DNA of 64,000 nt, from assembly GCA_036785705.1 (NCBI GenBank), contig JAWUZG010000136.1, positions 186,001 through 250,000 of the forward strand, in the 5' to 3' direction. The stretch is from Acanthornis magna. Lineage: Eukaryota; Chordata; Aves; Passeriformes; Acanthizidae. Both the position numbers and the translations under genes were made by a program. Shown one piece after another: positions 41,501 through 50,149 of this stretch; the first letter of the stretch is position 1, and each line of letters opens with the position of its first letter. The notes beneath the pieces are model-generated. The model was not told the DNA's origin and made no database searches. It saw only the letters and a program-made list of their open reading frames with translations.

Positions 41501-43828
41501 TACAGATCTGGTGTTTCCCTTTGCAGATCCACTCTCTGTGTTTCCCTTTGCAGATCCAGTCTCTGTTTCCCTTTGCAGATCTGGTGTCCCACGAGCAGAA
41601 GCTGTCGGAGAGCTTGGACACTGCCCTGACCTCGGCTCTCAGCTCCATGCCCTCGTTCACGGCCAAGCTGATGAAGAGCCAGCAGCAGGCTCCAGGAGAG
41701 GGGGGCTGCAGCAGTTCCTGGAGCGTGGGCACAGTCCTTGGTGAGCAACAGGTGCCTCTGGATCACCTTTGGGAGCTGCAGGAGAGCTGGGGCTGGCTTA
41801 ACAGGGAGCATTGGGCAGCCTCTTCAGACCCCAAAGTATTATATATTCCACATAAAAACATTGCAGTGTGGCCCAGCAAGCTTTACTTCACAATCCTGGC
41901 CTCTGTCTCAGCAGTTTTGGTGGTTTATTCTCCCACTGAGGCAGCCTAGGCCTTGCTGACCCCCAGAAGGTGTGGGATGCTGTCCATGCCCACGGTCAGA
42001 GCACGAGTCCCCTGATTTTCCCGTGTTCTTGGCTGTCACTTGTCGGTGCTGCCCCAGGATGATCTGGGATGTGTTGTGCTCGGGCACAGTGCTCAGCCTG
42101 CCCCAGGTTAGTTCAGGCTGTTCCGAGAGCTATGCAGTTTGGGCTGAGTGGGTCAGTGTTGCCCCTGAGCTGTGTGGAGCGAGCTGGGAGCTGCCACGTG
42201 GGTGGGGAATGAGTCTGATGTGGAGCTGCTGCTGGAGAGGTGCAAATACTGCAGCCTTCCAGTGCTTGAAAAAAGAGGGAAAGTCACTTTTTACACAGGC
42301 AGATAATGACAGGACAAGGGGGAATGTTTGTAAGCTAAAAGAGTAGGTTGAGATGGGATACTGGGGAGAAATTTTTCCCTGTGAGGGTGTGAGGCCCTGG
42401 CACAGGTGCTCAGAGAAGCTCCTGGATCCCTGGCAGTGTCCAAGGCCAGGCTGGACAGGGCTTGGAGCAACCTGGGACAGTGGAAGGTGTCCCTGCCATG
42501 GCAGGGGTGGGATGGGATGGGATGGACTTTATGATCCCTTCCAACCCAAACCATTCCCTGATTCTTAGAAATACCACACAGCTCCTGACCCTGAGCAGGT
42601 CACAGCACAGCATCCCAGGCCAGGCAGCCATGTGTGTGCCCAGAATCCCAGCAGGTCTGAGTGTCCATAATCCAGGCTGCTGAGCTCTCCCTGTTTTCCT
42701 CCCCCCTGCTGCCCAGCCATACTCATCCAGCTGTGTATGCATTCCCAAAATTATTTCTTTGGGGTGCAGGGAACCATTGAGCCTTCAGGTGTCCCTCCAC
42801 AAGCAAATATCCAACGCTGGCTTCTCTTCCCTGGGGTGAGAAGGCTGAGAAGGGGCTTCAGAGGGACCAGGTGACCCTGGGAAAGGGCTCTGTCTGTCTG
42901 TCTGTGTCTGTTTCTGCCTCTCTCCCCCTCCCCAAGCAGCTTTTGCTGTTTCACAGTGACATTCAGCTATTAAGCTTTTTCCTGCCCCCTCAAAAATTGC
43001 TGCTGTTTGAGAGCTGACTGAGTAGCCCTTGATGGGTCGTGTGTGACAGGAATGCAAAGTGATACCTAAAGGTTTCTCTTGGGAATCACCGCTTTTAATC
43101 CTGTCGGAAAAGCGGGAGGGAGGATGATTTAGTCTCAGTAAAAGTGAAAAGCCCTTTCTTACAGTCATCTGTCCTCAATTAAAAGCCTGATGGTGCAAGT
43201 GCTGATGTGATCCATCCCTTTCTGAGCACAGCCTGCCCTGGGAGCTGAACCATTCCCTTTCCTTATGGTAACGACAGGAAAGTGCCACAGTCCTGAGTCA
43301 CAGCTGTGCCCGAAGTCTGCGGAACTGGGACCCTTGGCACGATTGGGCACAGAAGGGATGGCCCAGCCTGGACTTCCCACACTCTCTGCCTAATCCATTT
43401 CTCCTGTCCCCTTTTTTTTACTGTTAAGCTGTGCCAGGAGAGGTTTAGGCTGGACGTGATGGGGGATTTCTTCACAGAAGGGGTGATTAGACATCGGAAG
43501 GGGCAGGGAGGTGGTGGAGTCACCAGGAAAGACTGGACCTGGTGGCGTTGGGTCCCAGGCTGGACTCAATGATCTTTTCCAACCTGTTTGATTCTGTGCT
43601 TCCACACTTGCAGAGCACGGCAGGAGCAGCCAGACCCAGGGATGCGCTTCCTGTGGCAAATCCTTCTCGTGCTACTTCAAAGCCGAGCCCGTGTACCAAC
43701 TCCCCTGCGGGCACCTCGTGTGCAGGCCCTGCCTGGCCGAGCGCCAGAAGGCTCCGGCATCGCCCATCCACTGCGGGAGCTGCAAGAGGGCGGCGGCCAC
43801 GCACGACGTCAGGAGGGTTCACTTCTGA
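35536..43828 (+). CDS. UBOX5: UBOX5 (RNF37), U-box/RING ubiquitin ligase, four coding exons
   Basis: Nuclear E3 ubiquitin ligase that pairs with UBE2-type E2 enzymes. Exons are 35536-35589 (MVINVCLPQFKPRIHCNK, too short to stand out as an ORF), 37028-38204, 41579-41740 and 43614-43828. The phases close and give 535 residues (human 541). The N-terminal beta-rich region contains ISADGYEVENLISEDL and EYFIKPPVHVT. The U-box is at about residues 256-330 (EEFLDPITLEIM, LPSGKVIDQTTLEKCNRSEA, WGRVPSDPFTGVAF). A nuclear-localisation-like KRK follows near SSLKRKMD. The last exon holds a C-terminal zinc-binding RING-like motif from residue 475: CASCGKSF, YQLPCGHLVCRPC, CGSCKRAA, ending RRVHF as in mammals. 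Exon 3 begins at the end of an array of copies of its own acceptor, so alternative acceptor use is possible. AATAAA at 44398-44403 is the likely poly(A) signal. Confidence 0.96.
36469..36747 (-). mobile_element. Solo LTR, probable ERVK-class, 279 bp, 6-bp target duplication
   Basis: The element starts TGTTGG and ends CTACA (TG...CA) and is flanked by perfect 6-bp repeats ACAAAC at 36463-36468 and 36748-36753. On the minus strand it carries AATAAA (36554-36549) followed by GTCTCTCTTTTTGC, as expected of an LTR poly(A) site. A 6-bp duplication is characteristic of class II (beta-like) retroviruses. It lies in UBOX5 intron 1, antisense to the gene, with no internal viral sequence left. Confidence 0.75.
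38861..39445 (+). mobile_element. CR1 LINE 3' end split by an LTR
   Basis: The left part (about 38861-38997) is the CR1 region GTCTGGAGAAAAGGAGGCTC through TTTAGGTTGG. The right part resumes at 39329 with GTTGGATATTGGGAAAAAT, GGGTGTCCAGCCCTGGGCAG and GGAGGGATTTAG. Joined without the insert and one copy of GTTGG, the two parts read as ordinary CR1 3' sequence. It lies in UBOX5 intron 2. Confidence 0.88.
38998..39328. mobile_element. Solo LTR nested in CR1, 331 bp, 5-bp target duplication
   Basis: Starts TGTGGTGG and ends CCACA, so the termini are inverted (TGTGG/CCACA). It is flanked by GTTGG at 38993-38997 and 39329-39333. The host CR1 supplies the ancestral empty site. A 5-bp duplication and TG...CA ends indicate an LTR element, most often ERVL-class in birds. 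No internal coding region remains. Confidence 0.72.
40268..40568 (+). mobile_element. CR1 LINE 3' fragment
   Basis: Forward CR1 end: CTGAAAGGAGGGTGCAGCCAGG, GGAGAGGTTTAGGTTGG, GGCACAGGCTGCCC, GATTTAAAAGCCGTGTGG, and the tail TTCCAACCCAAATGACTCTG. It is among the best-preserved copies in the window and sits 240 bp upstream of the UBOX5 acceptor array. Confidence 0.92.
40794..41578 (+). repeat. Splice-acceptor minisatellite upstream of UBOX5 exon 3 (about 33 decoy copies)
   Basis: Units consist of TTTCCCTTTGCAG followed by ATCTGGTG (21 bp) or by ATCCAGTCTGTG or ATCCACTCTCTGTG (25-27 bp). I count 33 pyrimidine-tract-plus-YAG units before the one that joins the exon at 41579, whose own junction is identical (TTTGCAG then ATCTGGTGTCCCAC). 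The first unit at about 40794-40805 reads TTTTTCTTGTCTTTGTAG. The array therefore appears to have grown from the exon's 3' splice site. Many units keep the frame of the exon, and the frame is open from at least 40984. Confidence 0.93.
42308..42572 (+). mobile_element. CR1 LINE 3' fragment
   Basis: Forward CR1 end in UBOX5 intron 3: GACAAGGGGGAATG, GATGGGATACTGGGG, TCCAAGGCCAGGCTGGACAGG, GGAGCAACCTGGGACAGTGG and the tail CCAACCCAAACCATTCCC. Confidence 0.9.
43428..43600 (+). mobile_element. CR1 LINE 3' fragment abutting UBOX5 exon 4
   Basis: Forward CR1 end: GCTGTGCCAGGAGAGGTTTAGG, TTTCTTCACAGAAGGGG, GGACTCAATGATCTTTTCC and the tail TTTGATTCTGTG at 43587-43598. Only about 13 bp separate the tail from the start of exon 4 at 43614, so it lies where the branch point is expected. 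Confidence 0.88.
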
Positions 43829-44404
43829 GGATGAGGAGCTGCTGCTGTTCCCGGTGTCCGCACAGATCCGCCCGAGGATCCCCGAATCCGCCGGGGGAGA
43901 GTGGAGAGCAGAGAGGACTCGGTCTTGTGCTTCAGAGTAGCGGGGGGTGGGGGGATAGAGCCGGAGCCTGAGGATAACAAAAGCCATAGCTTCTTTATCA
44001 AGGAATATGTATTTATCCAGGACTGGTCTCCACCACCGCCCCGGGGCTCAGAGGTTTAGCACAGGTGCCTTTCGGAGCAGCTCAGCTTCCCTGCGAGTTC
44101 ACACCACGTTCGACCAGCAGCCACCCGGTTGTGGAGCAGGTAAAGTCCTCGTGAGTGACAACACACAAAGCCCCCTCTGACTTCCTCCCCTTCCCCACCT
44201 CACCCTCCCCTCCCCGCCGGGAACGTGTCCCTCGTCCTGGAATCGACAGCGAGAGGCCGTGGTTGAGGTGTGAGGAGCTGGCAGTGATCTCACCCTGCTC
44301 ATCCAGACTCTTGTAGAAAAGCCATCCCATCCCACCCTCTCGGTTTATGTCGTGTGACCGGCCCAGCTCCTGGCTGGCTGATAGACATTTAAGCCTTAAT
44401 AAAA

Positions 44405-47025
44405 TGTTTAAAGTCAGGTTTTCTCTCTGTGGCTTCTAATTGGTCTCATCCTGGGGCTTTAATGATGTCGTGGAGTGAATGTCTTGCCAGAGGAGGAATA
44501 AATGGGCTGGAAAAAGCCAAACCCACCGCGGAGGAGCTGCAGACCTGGGGTTCAGAGGGGTTGTGGCAGCAGCCTCGGGGATCACAGGGCTGAGACAGAC
44601 ACCTGCACCCGTGGGGGTCTGGGCTTCAGGGAGCTGCTCAGGAAAAAGCCAGACAAAAACGACTTGGATATGTTCTCTCCTGGATATGCCAGGGTTAGGT
44701 GACATCAAAGGGTTTGTCACCTCTACAACCTCCTGCCGGTGCCACTTAATTGCTGTTCTGGGCCATAACGAGCCTCCAGCTGACTCAGCTCACCGTGGTC
44801 ACACCTTTATTTGCTCTCAAAAGGCACCTGAGCGACACTGTCGTGTTCCTGGCACGGGAAGGAGCTGCTCATCCTCTGGAACACAGCTTTGTCCTGGCCC
44901 CACGCTGATCCTGCTCCTCGTCTGCGTCAGCAGGAGTTCGCAGCCCCTCTCCAGTCGGAGCAAAAATAGAAAATCACGCGTCTTAAAATAATAAACCCTT
45001 AGAAAATAGGCACAAAATTCCTAAAAACCCCATGATTCGGAGGCAGTAAATGCACTTCATTGCAGTGGTGGTGCTGTGTTTGCAGTGAGCCATCCTGGGG
45101 TGATTCAGCTCTCACACCTCCTCCGGGGAAGGGAGGAGGATGGATCTGGATCCCCATTGCCTTCTCCAGCCCTAGCAGAGCTTGGATGCTCCAACACAAC
45201 CCAAAGCCACCGGTTCTGACACGTTTCTCCAGTGGCCAAAAGTTCCTTGTGGTGTCCTGGGAGTGGGCAGTGATCCGGGTGGGAGCTGTATGCCAAATTA
45301 TCTCCAGACTCCCTTAGTCCTGCAGGGAGGGGCAGGAGCCAGCACGGAGCAGGGCTTGGGAGGGATGGGGCGGTGTAGGGACATCAGCCCTGCACAGAGG
45401 AGGGCTTGGGAGGGATGGGGTGGTGTAGGGACATCAGCTCTGCACAGGGGAGGGCTCATCTCCACCTCATGGCAGCTTTCTCAGAGCCTTCACCCCCCAG
45501 TTTCTCCTCCTGCTCAACCCTCTGGGGCCCTTGGGCAGCACATTTCACCTGCTGTGGGTCCAGGGATGAGCTTCCCTCTGCACCCACGCCATGGAGCTCA
45601 GGAAGTGATTTGCCCCAAGCAGGCCCAGAGACACTTCAGAGACAAAGAGCAGTGGGGATTTGCTTTTTTCGGTGCCAGGGTGTGGGGATTCACTCTCCCA
45701 AACACAACAGACCCTGGCACTTCCAACTCACAATATTATGGGTGACATTCATGAATATTCATCACATTCCCTGGGATAGGAGTGGTTATACAAATCATTT
45801 CTCGGAAATCATTAATATCATTAGCTGTGTGCCACTGTGTGCCCTGGTGGTCTTTGGGGTCTGCTCGTGATGAAGATCTGTAGTCTTCATCACAGTGCAC
45901 TTTTCCCCTTTCTCTCTGGAGCATGGGCAGTCCTTGGTTGGGTGATTCAGTGGTTTCTGTGCTGGCCTCAAACAGATTCTTGTCCCTCTTATCCTGACAA
46001 GATGAAGGGAATCCTGTTTTTCTAGGTTTAGAATTCCCATATTCTGTCTCTCAGTAGTTAACTTGAGTTACCTATTGACCAACCCTTTCTTGGAAGGACC
46101 ACAGGCTCCAGCCACGTGTGAGTCCCCCGATCCCAGGGCATGAAACCCTGAGGTGCTGGGCTGGGTGGGTGACACGGAGCCAGGAATTCCCATGGGTTCC
46201 TCTGCCTGGACCCACAGCAATCCCCCTTCAGCTCCCATAGGGATGCCACCAGCAAATTTATCCCCAGCACCCAGCCTGGCTTCTCCCTGGGCGGTGGGGA
46301 ATGGCCTTTGATCGTGGTCGGAGCAATTTCCTCTAATGTTGTCCTTCAAGCATTTTCTTGGACAAATCCATCCCTTGTTGGTCAGTGACCTCCCGATGTG
46401 ACATCCACATCGCAGCAGGATGGATTTGGCCACGGAAATGATCAAAGCAGCGCCCCAGCCAATCCTGACGTTGGCTGTGCTGCTTTTAAAGAGGCATCAA
46501 AGCTGTTTTCCAGCTGTCAGGGAAGCAGAGGAGCGTCTTTATCCGAGATGGGAGAGGAGGAGGTGCCTGCTGGGGCAGGAGGTGCGGGATCCCCCTCCCC
46601 ACAGCCCCCAGCCATTAACCCCCTGTCAGCCGCGGGGTCACGGTGACAGTGACAAGCCTGTGACAGATCCATTTGAGGAGCATTAGTGCTCCCAGGCAGG
46701 AGCAGGGAGCTCTCCCTCTCCAGCCTGACCCTCTCCGTGGCCCCAGCACATCAGGGATGTGTTCCAGAAGTGTCTCCTTCCCTGCTGCATCACCTTCTAG
46801 CCACGGGCAAGGCAGGAAAACGCACAAATCAGTGAAATCCATCCCATTTTCCAACATGCCCTAATTTAAATGTCATCACTCTTATTTATCCTGGTTAAAC
46901 TTTGGCACGGGGAGCTCTCCGTGCTGCAGCCAAGCAGAGTCACCTCCATCCTCTCTCCTGCCTCCAAAAGAGCTCTCGCAAACCTCACTGGGGCTCCGCA
47001 GCTAACGAAGCTCCCGCTGTTAATG
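44405..47025. other. Spacer downstream of UBOX5
   Basis: No gene was recognised. A ~60-bp duplication (GGGCTTGGGAGGGATGGGG, GTGTAGGGACATCAGC) occupies about 45345-45455. An AT-rich block at 45725-45835, with GAATATTCATCAC and ATTAATATCATTAGC, could be a conserved element; this is composition-based inference. Confidence 0.4.
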
Positions 47026-47029
47026 AAGG

Positions 47030-47255
47030 AAGGGGGAGGTTTAGGTTGGATATTAGGGAAGGTTTCTTCGCAGAAAGGTGATCAGGCCCTGGCACAGCTG
47101 CCCAGAGCAGCGGTGGAGTCCCCATCCCTGGGGAGATTTAAAATCCAGGTGGATGTGGCACTTGGGGACATGGGTTATTGGTGACCTTGGCAGTGCTGGA
47201 GGACTCGATGGTCGTGGAGAGCTTTCCCAGCCTAAATCATAATTCCATGATCTCT
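47030..47255 (+). mobile_element. CR1 LINE 3' fragment
   Basis: Forward CR1 end: GGAGGTTTAGGTTGGATATT, GGCACAGCTGCCCAGAGC, GGATGTGGCACTTGGGGAC and the tail AATCATAATTCCATGATC. It is ~3 kb upstream of the vasotocin promoter. Confidence 0.9.
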
Positions 47256-47869
47256 GTGGCTGAGCCCCTCTGGCAGCCCCACCCTTTGCTGGTGCCTGTA
47301 AGAGCTGGGGCCAAATTTTGGCTGAGCAGGGGGGCAGATTTGAGGGTGCTGCCCCATTCCCAGCCCGGGTCAGGCCTCTGGGGCTTCCCTCATTCCCGAG
47401 GGCAGCCGGGATAGGGATGGGAACCACGGCCAGCCCCGATGGATGCTCGGCACCGACCCCACCCCATGTGTGTCATTAGGAAATCAGCACTAACGAAGGC
47501 GCATCCTCTGGGGCCACGGGAAGAGCCTGGGGAAGAGCAGGGACGCGGCAGAGCAAATCCAGTGCTGGAGGCACAGAGAAGGAACCCTGGGGCTGGTGCT
47601 GGAGGATTTGGGGTGAGACTTTGAGTAATGCCAAGGCCTCGGTTGGGGCAGGATGTGGGATGGGGGCACAGCAGCACCCCGGGTCCCAGGGAGCATCACT
47701 GGGTGTTCCCAGCTGGCCCTGCCCACCCCAGTGAAACCTGGGATCACTTATCCCACGACTCACCCCAGGTGATCCCAATATTTCCCTCCCCAAAACCCCC
47801 TTGCTGTGTTTTCTACCCGTTTTTCCCTCCCCATTCCCACCTCATCCTCCCCTTGATTCCTCTAAGTGA

Positions 47870-48145
47870 TTCCGCGTTGCGGCTGCGGAGCCTCTGCAAC
47901 TCAGAAAAACATTTTATTAACCTTCCTTGACTTTAAAGAGCATAATTACATTTTAATCTCATATTCCTGCGTTATCATTCCAGACACAGAGTCATTTGAA
48001 TGCAGATCGTTCCCGGCTAATGTAATTTTACGATACAGTAATGAAGAGACGGAGCAGGAGCGCGTAACACCCAATTTAGAGCTGACATTTGGGGTTCTTT
48101 TAAAGAAAAGTTTTCCCAGCCGAGGGCTTTTGCGTCCTCCTCGGC
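47870..48145. promoter_or_regulatory. Candidate conserved enhancer ~2 kb upstream of vasotocin
   Basis: An A/T-rich non-repetitive block in G/C-rich surroundings. It contains AAAACATTTTATTAACC, GCATAATTACATTTTAATC, an octamer-like ATTTGAATGCAG (47994-48005) and GGCTAATGTAATTTTACG. POU and homeodomain motifs of this kind are used in hypothalamic magnocellular neurons. Composition and motifs only; conservation was not tested. Confidence 0.35.
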
Positions 48146-49169
48146 CCTGCAACGTAAGTGGGTTTGGGCTCCCGCTGTGAAGGGATGGGTTTGGATGGGG
48201 AAACGAGGCTGGTGCTAATGATGTTGGTCATTAAATCCCCCACGGCTGCCCCACGTGGGTGATTCAGCGTCACGGGGCAAATTTGGGAACTCGCCGCTCC
48301 CTCCGTCGTGGGGACAGCTGAGTCAGGGGCTGTGACCACCTTCACGCCCCTTGAGGGCAGGAAATTGCCCCAGCAAAAGCCCCAAACCCCAGGCCTGTCA
48401 CCCCCAGGTCGATCTGTGCTCCAAAATCTCACGGCAGTGGTTGGGAGCAGGCTGGGACCCCCCAGCACTGATACAGAAAATGTTGTCCCTGCGTGCCTCA
48501 GTTTCCCTCGGGGGGCAATGCGATGCCCTGGGGTTCAGCCCCTCCAGCATCGCTCCCTGCTTCCTGTGGAGCTTCTCGAAGTGCTTTTTCCAGGGAGGCT
48601 TGCAGTGGGATCACAGTTTCCTTTGGGATGCTCGAGCAGAGCAGCCCCTTCCCCACCCAGGGTACCACCATCCATCCCCCTTGCTCCAGCCAGGGCTGGG
48701 GTGTTGATCCAGCAGAAAAGAAATGTTAATGAGGGAGAGGAAATGAGGGAAACTAATGAGGGGCGGGGAAAAAACATGTTCAGCTGCCCCAAGGTATGTC
48801 CAGGCTGATTTTTATGGTTCTCTGCCTCAATTCCCCACCTTATGTGAAGATGAGTGAAGGATAAAACCACTCCAGAAACTGTCGGCACCCCCACATTGTC
48901 CATCCCATTCCCAGCCCCCCAAACAAACCACTCCTGATCACTGTGAGCCAGTCCCAGCATTTCTGGGGGGAAGAAGAGGGCAGATGCTCATAGGCACCTG
49001 ATTCCCCTCTGCATATTAATTTCACATTGTTGAGGTTGCCCTCGGTGTGGTTGGAAAAGGGATCTGGGACCAAATCCCAGTGCTGTTTTGGGGTGGTTTT
49101 GGGGTGGTTTTGTGCACCCAGGGTTCTCTCCCAGCCCCAATCCCAATATTCCCCTCCAGCATCTCCTCC

Positions 49170-49645
49170 CGGAGCAGCATCAATCAAACCAGCAACCCCC
49201 AAAGCAGAATCCTTCCCCAAACCAGCTTCCCCAAACCAGCAACCCCCAAAGCAGAATCCTTCCCCAAACCAGCATCCCCAAACCAGCAACCCCCAAAGCA
49301 GAATCCTTCCCCAAACCAGCATCCCCAAACCAGCAACCCCCAAAGCAGAATCCTTCCCCAAACCAGCAACCCCCAAAGCAGAATCCTTCCCCAAACCAGC
49401 ATCCCCAAACCAGCAACCCCCAAAGCAGAATCCTTCCCCAAACCAGCATCCCCAAACCAGCAACCCCCAAAGCAGAATCCTTCCCCAAACCAGCTTCCCC
49501 AAACCAGCATCCCTTCCGACCAGGATCCCTTCCCGAACCGGCATCCTCCAAATAAACAACCCTCCTGAAAGCAGCACCCTCCAAACTCTCATCCCTCCCC
49601 AAACCAGCATTTGTCCCAGACGAGCATCCCTCTGAAGCCAGCACC
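49170..49645. repeat. 47/33-bp minisatellite upstream of vasotocin
   Basis: Tandem units built from AAAGCAGAATCCTTCCCC and one or two 14-bp CAAACCAGCA(T/A)CCC blocks, giving 47-bp units with a 33-bp variant. The regular part is 49195-49500; degenerate CCCCAAACCAGCATCC-type copies continue to about 49800. Open frames on both strands are by-products. Confidence 0.92.
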
Positions 49646-49947
49646 TGTCCCAAAATCTGCATCACTCCAAACAAGCATCACTCCCAAACCAGCACCCCTC
49701 CCAAAATCCACGTCCTTCCCAAAACCACATCTCCTGAATGAACATCTGACCCCAAACCCGCATTCCTCCCCAAACCTTCTGAAGGAGCATCCCTAGCTAA
49801 ACCCACGCCCAGCCCCTCCAGTGCCCCTTCCCAAGGCCATCCCAGGGCTGGCCCGTGCCCCTCGGAGGAGCCAAGGGTGGCATTCACCAGCCCTGAGTGC
49901 TGCTGCACTGAATCATCTCAATTACACATTTGCTTGGATGCGATTTG

Positions 49948-50012
49948 GGGAAAGGAAAAAAAAAAAAAAAAGACAGGGAAAAAAAAGGAAAAACAACAAA
50001 AAAAAAAAAACC
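49948..50012 (+). other. Oligo(A) tract close to the vasotocin promoter
   Basis: Runs of 17, 8 and 12 A residues broken by AGACAGGG and GGAAAAACAAC, ending ~60 bp before the TATA box. It is followed by CCAACCCAACCC and a CTCCTCCTCCTCC pyrimidine tract. Such tracts disfavour nucleosomes; whether this matters here is inference. Confidence 0.6.
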
Positions 50013-50067
50013 AACCCAACCCATCCCTCTTCTTCCTCCTCCTCCTCCCCTGGGAAGGGGTGATGGC

Positions 50068-50104
50068 AGCATAAATAGCAGCGCTCTCAGCACGGGGCCA
50101 GACG
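50068..50104 (+). promoter_or_regulatory. Vasotocin core promoter (TATA box)
   Basis: ATAAATA at 50071-50077 is ~73 bp before the start codon. This places transcription start at about 50100 and gives a 5' UTR of roughly 50 bases, as in other neurohypophysial genes. Confidence 0.8.
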
Positions 50105-50149
50105 CAGCTGGAGCAGCTTCCCCTGGCACGGCCGCGGGCACCTCGCACC

